Positions 1 to 6,243 of a stretch of DNA of 11,535 nucleotides are shown here, piece by piece. The translations under genes were made by a program, and so were the position numbers. Source of the stretch: Candidatus Cloacimonadota bacterium (GTDB taxonomy: Bacteria; Cloacimonadota; Cloacimonadia; Cloacimonadales; TCS61); the NCBI GenBank assembly GCA_014382915.1, contig JACNIV010000331.1, forward strand, positions 1 to 11,535, read 5' to 3'. The notes under the pieces were generated by a model. The model ran no database searches. It saw only the letters and a program-made list of their open reading frames with translations, and had not been told where the DNA came from. The stretch's first letter is position 1; each line of letters starts with the position of its first letter.

Positions 1-75
1 TTTTTTTTTTGATTGTAGAATTCTTTTAAAGTGGATGTATTGGATGATAGCTGGGGCTTAGAAATATGATTATCG

Positions 76-91
76 CCAAAGTAGGCTTTGG
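76..91 (+). repeat. Small inverted repeat (hairpin) in leader of the first gene
   Basis: The arms CCAAAG (76-81) and CTTTGG (86-91) are perfect reverse complements around the 4-nt loop TAGG. The element is bracketed by two copies of the 8-mer GAAATATG (61-68 and 94-101). It lies directly upstream of a longer palindrome, so a transcript starting upstream would fold two stem-loops in series before the ribosome binding site. Six-bp arms are short and could be chance; function unknown. Confidence 0.4.
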
Positions 92-101
92 GTGAAATAT
101 G

Positions 102-127
102 CGTTCCCAAACAGGGGTTTGGGAACG
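102..127. repeat. Perfect 11-bp palindrome with 4-nt loop, REP-like
   Basis: The left arm CGTTCCCAAAC (102-112) and right arm GTTTGGGAACG (117-127) are exact reverse complements separated by AGGG. This GC-rich stem stands out in an AT-rich region. It sits about 10 nt ahead of the Shine-Dalgarno of the following gene. From memory, GTTTGGGAACG-type palindromes recur as dispersed extragenic repeats in several bacterial genomes, so a REP-like element is the best guess. No second copy lies in this window, so repetitiveness cannot be shown here. It has no T-run behind it and so is not a standard intrinsic terminator. Confidence 0.6.
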
Positions 128-137
128 AGAGAATAGC

Positions 138-142
138 GGGAG
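138..142 (+). promoter_or_regulatory. Ribosome binding site that sets the start at 148
   Basis: GGGAG lies 5 nt before ATG 148. The open frame extends upstream to an ATG at 88, but that start has no such site and would translate through the 102-127 palindrome. The site therefore favours 148. Confidence 0.6.
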
Positions 143-147
143 AAAAT

Positions 148-735
148 ATGCAAAAAAAAGGAATATTCTGTTTGGAAGGTTTATGGTACGATGATCTGCG
201 AAAGCGTTCCACAGTAAAACCGATCCTGGAACTTTTAGAATTAAATTCCAATATTTCATTCCTGCACTCAGACTGCGCTACCGAAGTAGAATTCAATTTC
301 TATATTAACAAATGGAAAACAGCAAAATATAATCACTACCCGATTTTGTATCTGGCATTTCATGGAAAAGAAAACGGACTACTAATTGAGAAAGACGTCT
401 TTACGCTTGAGCAAATAGGTGATCTGCTGGCAGGGAAGTGTAAGAACCGGGTAATTTTATTTGCTTCCTGCACTACAGTAAAAACCGATCTGCGTAACCT
501 GAAAAAATTTCTGAGAAAAACAAATGCTCTGGCAATCTGTGGATACAGGCGTATTGTGCCCTGGATATCTTCTACCTCTTTTGAACTGATGCTATTAGCA
601 GCTATGCAGGACAATGTTTTTGATGGACGTGGGATTGAAGCGATTTACCGTAAAATATCAAAAGTTGCGAAAATGTTCAAAGAACTTGATTTCCTGATGG
701 TAACAAAAAGAGAAATTGCTGCAAATAATAGCTGA
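148..735 (+). CDS. Unknown protein with CHAT/caspase-like His-Cys pattern (DUF6642-like)
   Basis: The product is 195 residues with no signal peptide or membrane segment, so it is probably cytoplasmic. A hydrophobic strand leads into H72-G73 (YLAFHGKENG). About 35 residues later a second strand ends in S107-C108 (VILFASCTT), followed by a CGYRR-x-VPW stretch near 131-139. A strand-His-Gly, then a strand-Ser/Ala-Cys, is the layout of caspase-fold CHAT peptidases, and the opening KGIFCLEGLW resembles what I recall of DUF6642. The family call is from memory and peptidase activity is inference. The start at 148 is chosen for its GGGAG site; an in-frame ATG at 88 would add 20 residues read through a palindrome. 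It is a single-gene unit converging on the sigma factor gene, 32 bp away. No partner or substrate gene adjoins it. Confidence 0.6.
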   Translation: MQKKGIFCLEGLWYDDLRKRSTVKPILELLELNSNISFLHSDCATEVEFNFYINKWKTAKYNHYPILYLAFHGKENGLLIEKDVFTLEQIGDLLAGKCKNRVILFASCTTVKTDLRNLKKFLRKTNALAICGYRRIVPWISSTSFELMLLAAMQDNVFDGRGIEAIYRKISKVAKMFKELDFLMVTKREIAANNS

Positions 736-767
736 AAAATTGCATTAACTATTAACTGAGAGTATAG

Positions 768-1625
768 TTATTTTATCAGATAATCAATATCGTTTTCAAC
801 TTCTTTGTATGTTTTTTCCAGGATCTTTTGAAGTGCTTTTTTCTGGATCTGCCGAACCCGCTCGCGAGATAAACCCAGCTCTTCACCTATTTGAGCAAAA
901 TTTTTACTTTTATCGCCTTCCAAACCGAAATACTGTTTCACGATATATGCTTCCCGAGGGGGCAGCTTTTTAATAGATTCTTCGATACTGTCTTTAACTT
1001 TATCTCGGTAATAAAGAGTTTTGGGATCGAGAATTTCTGAATCTTCCAGGAAGTCATGCAATGAAACTTTTTCATGTTTACTTGTAAAACTGGAATCATC
1101 CAGGGAAAGAGTATTAATTCTTTGTTTGCTGATTTTATCGATAGCTTTTTCATCCAGAAGGGTCATTTCGGAAATTTCTTCGATGGAAGCCTGATGTCCG
1201 GTTTCGCTAAAGACTTTATCCCGGGCAAGTTTGATTTTGTTGGCTATATTGGCTTTTCCCAGAGGCATACGAATGACAGTTGTTTTCTCCGCCAAGGCAA
1301 ATAGTATTTTTTGTTTGATCCACCATACAGCATAAGAAATTAATTTATTGTGTCTTTCAGGATCAAATTTTTCGATAGCTTTTATTAATCCCATGTTGCC
1401 TTCGCTGATCAGTTCGGAAAGAGTTAATCCTCTATTTTGGTAGCGGGCAGCTATTTTTACTACAAATTTCAGATTGGCAGTAACGAGTTTATCAAGCGCT
1501 TTTTTATCACCCTGTTTAGCTTTGATGGCAAGCTCGATCTCCTTCTCTCTGGAAAGAGGTTTGATCCTGGCGATCTCACTCAAGTAGCTTTGCAGGGCTC
1601 TATCATTAAAAACGTTCTCTGTCAT
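768..1625 (-). CDS. Sigma-70 family RNA polymerase sigma factor (group 1/2, no region 1.1)
   Basis: This 285-residue factor directs RNA polymerase to promoters. Region 1.2 covers about residues 8-34 (LQSYLSEIARIKPLSREKE). Region 2 covers about 50-115, with NLKFVVKIAARYQNRG, the LISEGNMGLIKAIEKFD core-binding segment and SYAVWWIKQKI for promoter melting (W101, W102). Region 3 is about 120-205. Region 4 is about 212-270, with the helix-turn-helix IGEELGLSRERVRQIQ. Region 1.1 is absent, as in Bacteroidota-type primary sigma factors of similar length, which the region 2.4 text also resembles. The start has a good GAGGAG site. It is last in a four-gene operon, 15 bp after the MerR gene. Whether it is the housekeeping factor or an alternative RpoS-like one cannot be decided here, so no symbol is given. 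Several region 2.4 residues differ from the usual ones. Confidence 0.92.
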   Translation of the reverse strand: MTENVFNDRALQSYLSEIARIKPLSREKEIELAIKAKQGDKKALDKLVTANLKFVVKIAARYQNRGLTLSELISEGNMGLIKAIEKFDPERHNKLISYAVWWIKQKILFALAEKTTVIRMPLGKANIANKIKLARDKVFSETGHQASIEEISEMTLLDEKAIDKISKQRINTLSLDDSSFTSKHEKVSLHDFLEDSEILDPKTLYYRDKVKDSIEESIKKLPPREAYIVKQYFGLEGDKSKNFAQIGEELGLSRERVRQIQKKALQKILEKTYKEVENDIDYLIK

Positions 1626-1640
1626 ATCTCCTCGGATTAA

Positions 1641-1943
1641 TCATACTTGAAAATCGCTTTTATGATCATAAATAAAATCAAGAAGTTCATCATCGGTCAT
1701 TTTCAATTTTTTTGCCAGTGAAAAAACCATCTTCACACCGGAAAGATTCATTCCAATTTCCTGGGTAAAGGTAATAATGATAGTGATTTTTGTCACATCA
1801 TTCTTTGAGAAAAGACGGGTGTTATGGTCGGAACGGAGAGGTTTTATCAGGTTTTTTCTTTCATACATCCTGATAGTCTGGTCGTGGATTCCCAGTTTTT
1901 TTGCAACTTCACCAATTAGAAAAAAACCTTCTTTCTGTGGCAT
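1641..1943 (-). CDS. Short MerR-family regulator, HspR-like
   Basis: The product is 100 residues with an N-terminal winged helix-turn-helix: FLIGEVAKKLGIHDQTIRMY (about 8-27), then ERKNLIKPLRS and TRLFSKNDV forming the wing. The segment EIGMNLSGVKMVFSL (62-76) resembles the E-G-x-NL-x-GIK-x-I stretch of HspR repressors. Only about 25 residues follow, so there is no ligand-binding domain, and no cysteines for metal or redox sensing are present. HspR proteins normally repress dnaK/clpB operons, but no chaperone gene lies here, so the target is unknown. It sits between the NlpD-like peptidase gene (11 bp upstream) and the sigma factor gene (15 bp downstream), which suggests it is made together with the sigma factor. 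AGAGGA lies 5 nt before the ATG. Confidence 0.85.
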   Translation of the reverse strand: MPQKEGFFLIGEVAKKLGIHDQTIRMYERKNLIKPLRSDHNTRLFSKNDVTKITIIITFTQEIGMNLSGVKMVFSLAKKLKMTDDELLDFIYDHKSDFQV

Positions 1944-1954
1944 AATTTCCTCTT

Positions 1955-2872
1955 TTATAAAGCCGGTAAAACGTTTCTGGGGTTCAATGCCTTACCCTTT
2001 ACTCTGTATTCGAAATGAAGATGAGGACCGGAAGTGCTTCCGGTTTTCCCTACAGTACCGATGGGCTGTCCCTTTTTTACTGTCTCCCCCAGGCGGACAA
2101 GATTAGATTCGTTGTGAGCATAAACCGTCATCACATAGTTGTCATGCTCCAGGATAATAACATTTCCGTATCCTCTCTGGGTTCCCACATAGGCTACTTT
2201 CCCGTCCAGAGCTGCATAGATCGGTTCTCCCACAGATGCTGAAATATCTATCCCTTTGTGAGGCCTGCCATTTCTGTTTCCGAATTCCGATGTCACAACT
2301 CCGTTTACCGGCAGGAAAAGATCGATCTTTTTTTGAACGGATGTTTGATAATCTTTATCTGGAATTTCTTCTTTTACAGAATATGTTTCTTCTACTGGTT
2401 TTTGGATGGATGCAACTTCGGTTTTACCTGCCACAAGCCAGATCTTCATTCCCGGCTTTAAATCGTATGAAGTTATACTATTATAATCGAGCAGGTCCAG
2501 AATACCGACATCATACATTTTTGCAATGCGGTGAAGCGACTCTTTCTGCTTAACCAGATGATAGCCTCTTTTGGGAATGGAACGCACTGTAACGAATTCG
2601 CTTTTCCCATTTGGTTTTGGGGTAAGATAGATCTTCTGTCCGATAAATATCCGGTCTGAAGTAAGATTATTGAAAAGCTTAAGTTTATCCGTGGAAATGA
2701 TGTATTTATCGCTTATGGCTGAGAGTGTCTCTCCTCTTTTTACAATATGATATTCCTCTGAAGGAGTAACATAAATTGGATTACTGGACATGGAAAAGAT
2801 ATTACCAGCAACAACAAACAATATTAAAAAAACCGTTGTTTTGTATGAGGAGAATATTAACTTTTTTATCAT
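1955..2872 (-). CDS. Secreted LysM-LysM-M23 metallopeptidase, NlpD/EnvC-like
   Basis: This 305-residue envelope protein acts on peptidoglycan or activates enzymes that do. An N-terminal hydrophobic segment (about 11-27, after KK) is a signal peptide or anchor. There is no clear lipobox cysteine, unlike NlpD. Two LysM domains bind glycan: about 41-83 (YHIVKRGETLSAISDKY) and about 103-147 (YHLVKQKESLHRIAKMYDV). The M23 domain occupies about 185-303, with zinc ligands H205 and D209 (HKGID) and H286, and likely catalytic H253 (YAHN) and H284 (HLHFE). All expected residues are present, so hydrolase activity is plausible, unlike the degenerate LytM domains of NlpD and EnvC. It lies 26 bp after the acylphosphatase gene. 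Its Shine-Dalgarno is weak (GAG), which suggests translation helped by the upstream gene. Confidence 0.92.
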   Translation of the reverse strand: MIKKLIFSSYKTTVFLILFVVAGNIFSMSSNPIYVTPSEEYHIVKRGETLSAISDKYIISTDKLKLFNNLTSDRIFIGQKIYLTPKPNGKSEFVTVRSIPKRGYHLVKQKESLHRIAKMYDVGILDLLDYNSITSYDLKPGMKIWLVAGKTEVASIQKPVEETYSVKEEIPDKDYQTSVQKKIDLFLPVNGVVTSEFGNRNGRPHKGIDISASVGEPIYAALDGKVAYVGTQRGYGNVIILEHDNYVMTVYAHNESNLVRLGETVKKGQPIGTVGKTGSTSGPHLHFEYRVKGKALNPRNVLPAL

Positions 2873-2898
2873 AATCTCAAACCGAAAAATAACGGATT

Positions 2899-3198
2899 TC
2901 AGTATCCAATACTAAAATTTGAATACCCTTTGGCTGAAGATAATTCAGACACTTCGACATTCTTTACTCTGGACATAGAAGGACCTTTCCATAATTCTTG
3001 GATAAATAGTTCCAGGTCTGCTTTATTTCCAATTGCAGTAATTTCCACTTTTCCATTCATAGAGTTTTGCACTCTGCCACGAATATTGAAAACATGGGCT
3101 TGGCGAACGGCATAAAACCTGTAACCAACTCCCTGTACTCTCCCAGTGACAACGATTTTTAATTTCTGCATAAACGAACTCATTTTTTTATTTTGCAT
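2899..3198 (-). CDS. acyP: Acylphosphatase
   Basis: This small cytoplasmic enzyme hydrolyses acyl phosphates such as carbamoyl phosphate or 1,3-bisphosphoglycerate. The product is 99 residues from the chosen ATG. The signature GRVQGVGYRFY gives the phosphate-binding R27, and RGRVQN gives the catalytic N45. The end, GYSNFSIGY, matches the family's closing strand. Family members are usually about 90 residues, so an internal ATG at 3171 (giving 90 residues, starting MQKLKIVVTG) is a serious alternative. Neither start has a clear Shine-Dalgarno. I keep 3198 because it lies about 25 nt from the predicted transcription start of the TATAAT box at 3231-3236. It is first in the four-gene minus-strand operon. 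Confidence 0.9.
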   Translation of the reverse strand: MQNKKMSSFMQKLKIVVTGRVQGVGYRFYAVRQAHVFNIRGRVQNSMNGKVEITAIGNKADLELFIQELWKGPSMSRVKNVEVSELSSAKGYSNFSIGY

Positions 3199-3230
3199 TC
3201 TTAAAATATGAGTGAGTTAATGTCAAATAA

Positions 3231-3236
3231 ATTATA
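3231..3236 (-). promoter_or_regulatory. Candidate -10 box of the acyP-peptidase-merR-sigma operon
   Basis: Read on the minus strand these six bases are a perfect TATAAT. The region 17-18 bp upstream holds only a partial -35 match (TTAATC). Transcription would start near 3224, about 25 nt before the acyP ATG at 3198. The match is good for a housekeeping promoter, but FCB bacteria often use other -10 and -35 motifs, so the call is tentative. Confidence 0.4.
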
Positions 3237-3266
3237 AGAAATTTACTCATCTCAGATTAAATCCGC

Positions 3267-3293
3267 TTGACATTGAAGCACATCTTTTAAATT
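3267..3293 (+). promoter_or_regulatory. Candidate promoter of rsmG and the downstream cluster
   Basis: A perfect -35 hexamer TTGACA (3267-3272) is followed 14-15 bp later by AT-rich TTAAAT or TAAATT (3287-3293). Spacing is short and the -10 is weak, so this is a candidate only. It is the only promoter-like signal in the 114-bp gap ahead of the run of plus-strand genes. The 8-mer TTGACATT here (3267-3274) recurs inverted at 3219-3226. Confidence 0.3.
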
Positions 3294-3312
3294 TTCCTGC
3301 TAGGGGAAAAAT

Positions 3313-3954
3313 ATGCAGGAAAGAATTTTTAAAACTTTTCTTGAAGAAAAGAGTAAAAATATTGATGTATTAATGGATTCGTTTCACACTTATTTTGACC
3401 TGATTTCCGAAGCTAATAAAAACGTAAATCTTATTTCCCGTAAAACTCCGGTTCAGGATTATTGGACTGTTCATTTTCTGGATTCGATTATCCCAGCCGA
3501 GTTATTTGATTTTACTGGGAAAAAGATACTTGATTTTGGAACAGGTGGAGGTTTGCCGGGCATACCATTGAAACTACTATTTCCAACTTCTGAAATGTAC
3601 CTGCTCGATTCGACCCAGAAAAAAATAAGGGCTGTAAAAAATATTGTCAAAAAACTTGACTTAAAAGAGTGTTTCACGATTGTTTCACGGTTGGAAGATC
3701 TTGATGAAAAGTGGGAAAATTATTTTGATTTCATAGTGTGCCGGTCAGTAAGGATTCTGCCGAAGTATAAAAAAGCAATGTTCAGGATGCTACAAAACAA
3801 CGGCAGGATAATTCTTTATAAAAGCAGAAAGCTGGATGATGTGCTACAATTTAGGAATTATAAAATTCATGATGTCAGCCAGCCAGTTCTTGGTAAAAGA
3901 AAAATCATAGAAATAATGAAGGAAGGGGAAAAAACAGATAAAGAAAGCTGGTAG
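3313..3954 (+). CDS. rsmG: 16S rRNA (guanine-527-N7)-methyltransferase RsmG
   Basis: RsmG uses S-adenosylmethionine to methylate N7 of G527 in 16S rRNA; its loss classically gives low-level streptomycin resistance. The 213-residue protein has the N-terminal family stretch NVNLISRKT...HFLDSI (about 37-59), the SAM-binding loop ILDFGTGGGLPGIPL (72-86), LLDSTQKKIRAVKN (97-110) as the second Rossmann acidic strand, and VCRSVRILPKYKK (142-154) near the active site. AGGGGA before the ATG is a strong ribosome binding site. In many bacteria rsmG lies next to parAB near the replication origin, and that arrangement is seen here (23 bp to the parA ATG). The gene also contains two TGTTTCACG repeats (3670-3689). 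Confidence 0.95.
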   Translation: MQERIFKTFLEEKSKNIDVLMDSFHTYFDLISEANKNVNLISRKTPVQDYWTVHFLDSIIPAELFDFTGKKILDFGTGGGLPGIPLKLLFPTSEMYLLDSTQKKIRAVKNIVKKLDLKECFTIVSRLEDLDEKWENYFDFIVCRSVRILPKYKKAMFRMLQNNGRIILYKSRKLDDVLQFRNYKIHDVSQPVLGKRKIIEIMKEGEKTDKESW

Positions 3955-3977
3955 CTGTTTTAATATAATTGAAAATT

Positions 3978-4733
3978 ATGAGAAAAATAATAACGATTGT
4001 AAATCAGAAAGGCGGGGTTGGCAAAACCACCACCGCCGTCAACCTGGCATCTGCTCTGGCTATTTATGAAAAAAAAACCCTCCTGTTGGATTTTGATCCT
4101 CAGGGAAATTCTTCAAGTGGCATCGGTTCGGAAAAGAAAAGTCCAAATATATATGAAGCTCTTATTGGCAAGGTTGAATTGGGTGATGTAATTAAAGAAT
4201 CTCCTATTTTGGAAAAGCTGTTTATCGTTCCTGCTAATATAGACCTGAGCGGTGCAGAGATTGAACTGGTGAAGGAATATTCCAGGGAATATAAATTGAA
4301 GACAATTTTGAAAGCTCTCCATGACGGGTATGAGTATATTATAATAGATTGTCCACCTTCGCTGGGACTTTTAACTGTAAATGCACTTACTGCCTGCACG
4401 GATGTTATTATTCCTATTCAATGTGAATATTATGCCCTGGAAGGCGTAAGCCAGCTTCTCACTACTATCCGGCTCATCAAGAAAGGCTTGAATCCCGATC
4501 TGAACATCATGGGAATCCTTCTTACGATGTATGATAGAAGACTGAATCTATCACAGCAGGTAGCCAAAGAAGTACGCAGATATTTTCAGGAACAGGTGTT
4601 CGATTCTATTATTCATAGAAGCGTTAAGCTAAGTGAAGCGCCCAGTTTTGGAAAATCGATTTTTCATTATGATATTAAATCACCCGGCTCTAAAAGCTAT
4701 TTAGAATTAGCAAAGGAAGTGATATCACGATGA
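3978..4733 (+). CDS. parA: Chromosome-partitioning ATPase ParA (Soj)
   Basis: ParA is a DNA-binding ATPase that moves ParB-bound origins. From ATG 3978 it has 251 residues. The deviant Walker A KGGVGKTT (11-18, signature K11 and catalytic K16) is complete. [10 protein letters not shown] (35-44, switch I region with D40) and the Walker [12 protein letters not shown] (D124) are intact. The C-terminal [14 protein letters not shown] is typical of chromosomal Soj. A TTG three codons upstream (3969) is an alternative start; neither has a recognisable Shine-Dalgarno, so translation may depend on rsmG. The stop overlaps the parB start as ATGA (4730-4733), indicating coupling. Confidence 0.95.
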   Translation: MRKIITIVNQKGGVGKTTTAVNLASALAIYEKKTLLLDFDPQGNSSSGIGSEKKSPNIYEALIGKVELGDVIKESPILEKLFIVPANIDLSGAEIELVKEYSREYKLKTILKALHDGYEYIIIDCPPSLGLLTVNALTACTDVIIPIQCEYYALEGVSQLLTTIRLIKKGLNPDLNIMGILLTMYDRRLNLSQQVAKEVRRYFQEQVFDSIIHRSVKLSEAPSFGKSIFHYDIKSPGSKSYLELAKEVISR

Positions 4734-5578
4734 CAAGATTAGGAAAAGGATTAGAAGCATTAATTAGTTCGGGACCGGAATCAGTAGATAAAACTACAGG
4801 TATAACCACTTTAAAGATAGATCATATCAAGCCAAACAGATTTCAACCCCGTAAAAAGTTTAAACAGGAAAAACTGCAAGAACTGGCAAACTCATTGAAA
4901 GAAAACGGCATTATACAACCTATTATCGTAACTAAAAGAGATGAATCACAATATGAACTGGTAGCCGGTCAACGCAGACTGGAAGCCGCTAAATTAGCCG
5001 GCTTTGACGAAATACCGGTAATAATTCGAAGTGTTTCTTTAAAAGAACAACTGCAATTTGCCATCATAGAAAATGTACAGAGAGAAGATCTGACAGCCAT
5101 TGAAGAAGCACAGGCTTATCAACAATTGAATGAGGAATTCAATCTGACCCACGCCCAGATTTCCGAGATAGTAGGTAAAGATAGAGCAACTATCACCAAC
5201 CTGATAAGATTGCTCAAATTAAACGATAATATTCAAAAAATGATCCTGGATGAAAAGCTTTCTCCCGGGCATGCTAGAGCTATTTTGCAGGTAGAAGATC
5301 AATTCCACGAAGATTTTGCTAACCTGATCATACGAAACGGTCTTTCTGTCCGCAAAACGGAAATGGAAGCAAAACGTATAAAAGAATCCGGTTTGTTTGT
5401 AAAACCTAAAGCAGAAATACACATAATTCCCGAATTAGCCGAACATGAAAAAATACTGAAAAATCGTTATAAAACAAAAGTGAAGATCACTGATAAAAAT
5501 AATAAAGGCAGAATTACATTTTATTATACGGACAAAGTTGAACTGGATAAACTCCTAAATAAGTTGGAAAATGAATAA
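4730..5578 (+). CDS. parB: Chromosome-partitioning protein ParB (Spo0J), CTP clamp
   Basis: ParB binds parS sites and slides as a CTP-gated clamp. The 282-residue protein opens with [10 protein letters not shown], the ParA-contact segment. The CTP-binding N domain includes [11 protein letters not shown] (34-44), [16 protein letters not shown] (76-91) and [19 protein letters not shown] (112-130). A helix-turn-helix follows ([23 protein letters not shown], about 140-162), then a C-terminal dimerisation part ending in [10 protein letters not shown]. The usual GERR motif reads GQRR (Q81), noted as a finding. The start overlaps parA by 4 nt and the end overlaps the M23 peptidase gene by 8 nt. No full palindromic parS is present in the window. 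Confidence 0.95.
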   Translation: MTRLGKGLEALISSGPESVDKTTGITTLKIDHIKPNRFQPRKKFKQEKLQELANSLKENGIIQPIIVTKRDESQYELVAGQRRLEAAKLAGFDEIPVIIRSVSLKEQLQFAIIENVQREDLTAIEEAQAYQQLNEEFNLTHAQISEIVGKDRATITNLIRLLKLNDNIQKMILDEKLSPGHARAILQVEDQFHEDFANLIIRNGLSVRKTEMEAKRIKESGLFVKPKAEIHIIPELAEHEKILKNRYKTKVKITDKNNKGRITFYYTDKVELDKLLNKLENE

Positions 5579-6236
5579 AATTCTACTTGCAGTAATTCTG
5601 ATTTTGTTAATAATTGTGGTGATTGTTCTACCAAAGTATTTCAAAATTCAAAACAAAGTAGAAAAACAACAGCAGGAACTTGATATTGCCACCAGGTACA
5701 TTCAGCAATTGAATCAGAAATTGAAATCCATTCCCCAGGAAAAGCTAAAACAAACAAGTGATCCGGATAAGATACGTGACCTGCTGAACGGTTACTTGAA
5801 AGAGAAAAGAATTGAAGACAAAATACCTGCAATCGATAAAATATCACAGCAGAAAAATGAAAAAAGATTCATTCCCGATCTTATTCCTGTGCAGAGAAAT
5901 TTTGCGCTCAGTCAGAAATTCTCTGAGAAGCACAAAGCTGTAGATTTTGCTGCTCCTACCGGCACGGAAGTAGTTGCCTCTGCCGCTGGTGAGATCCTTA
6001 GTGTTTATTATGATAAATATCTGGGAAATGTAATGATCATTGATCATCTTAATGAGTATGCTACACTATATGCACATCTTGCCACATCTATCTATGAAGC
6101 AAAAACCTTTGTTGAAAAAGGGGAAACTATTGCTTTGGTAGGAAATACGGGAAACAGCACTGCTCCACACCTGCATTTTGAAATCCTGGTTAATGGAGAA
6201 AATATCGATCCGGAAAAAATTCTTAATATAAAGTGA
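5571..6236 (+). CDS. Membrane-anchored M23 peptidoglycan endopeptidase, partner of the bactofilin
   Basis: This 221-residue protein has an N-terminal transmembrane helix (about 4-20). A Gln/Lys-rich coiled-coil linker follows (about 24-60), and then a periplasmic M23 domain (about 105-215). Zinc ligands H121, D125 (HKAVD) and H202, and catalytic H169 (YAHL) and H200 (HLHFE), are all present, so it should cleave peptide cross-links. The domain is near the N-terminal membrane helix, with no LysM, unlike the peptidase at 1955-2872. It overlaps parB by 8 nt and ends 7 bp before a bactofilin gene. M23-bactofilin pairs are known cell-shape modules (LmdC-BacA; Csd1-CcmA in Helicobacter), so the bactofilin probably localises this enzyme. 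Confidence 0.9.
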   Translation: MNKILLAVILILLIIVVIVLPKYFKIQNKVEKQQQELDIATRYIQQLNQKLKSIPQEKLKQTSDPDKIRDLLNGYLKEKRIEDKIPAIDKISQQKNEKRFIPDLIPVQRNFALSQKFSEKHKAVDFAAPTGTEVVASAAGEILSVYYDKYLGNVMIIDHLNEYATLYAHLATSIYEAKTFVEKGETIALVGNTGNSTAPHLHFEILVNGENIDPEKILNIK

Positions 6237-6243
6237 GGAAAAT

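Noticed and set aside
1..10. Run of ten T at the window edge, possible terminator tail or variable homopolymer
   Set aside because: The sequence upstream is not available, so no stem can be shown, and a single T-run is not evidence of variation.
26..259. Minus-strand open frame of 77 codons over the leader and start of the first gene
   Set aside because: It reads through the palindrome and antisense to the 148-735 gene, has no ribosome binding site and shows no family features.
746..770. Hairpin TAACTAT...ATAGTTA between the convergent genes, possible bidirectional terminator
   Set aside because: The stem is only 7 AT-rich pairs with an 11-nt loop and overlaps the sigma factor stop codon; too weak to call.
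938..1153. Second open frame inside the sigma factor gene on the same strand
   Set aside because: It is a frame-shifted shadow of regions 3-4; the real frame is continuous from 1625 to 768.
3670..3696. Full parS site
   Set aside because: Only the left half TGTTTCACG is present; the following bases do not form the GTGAAACA half, so no parS is annotated.
4100..4399. Antisense open frame of 99 codons within parA
   Set aside because: No start signal or recognisable domain; parA codes continuously on the other strand.
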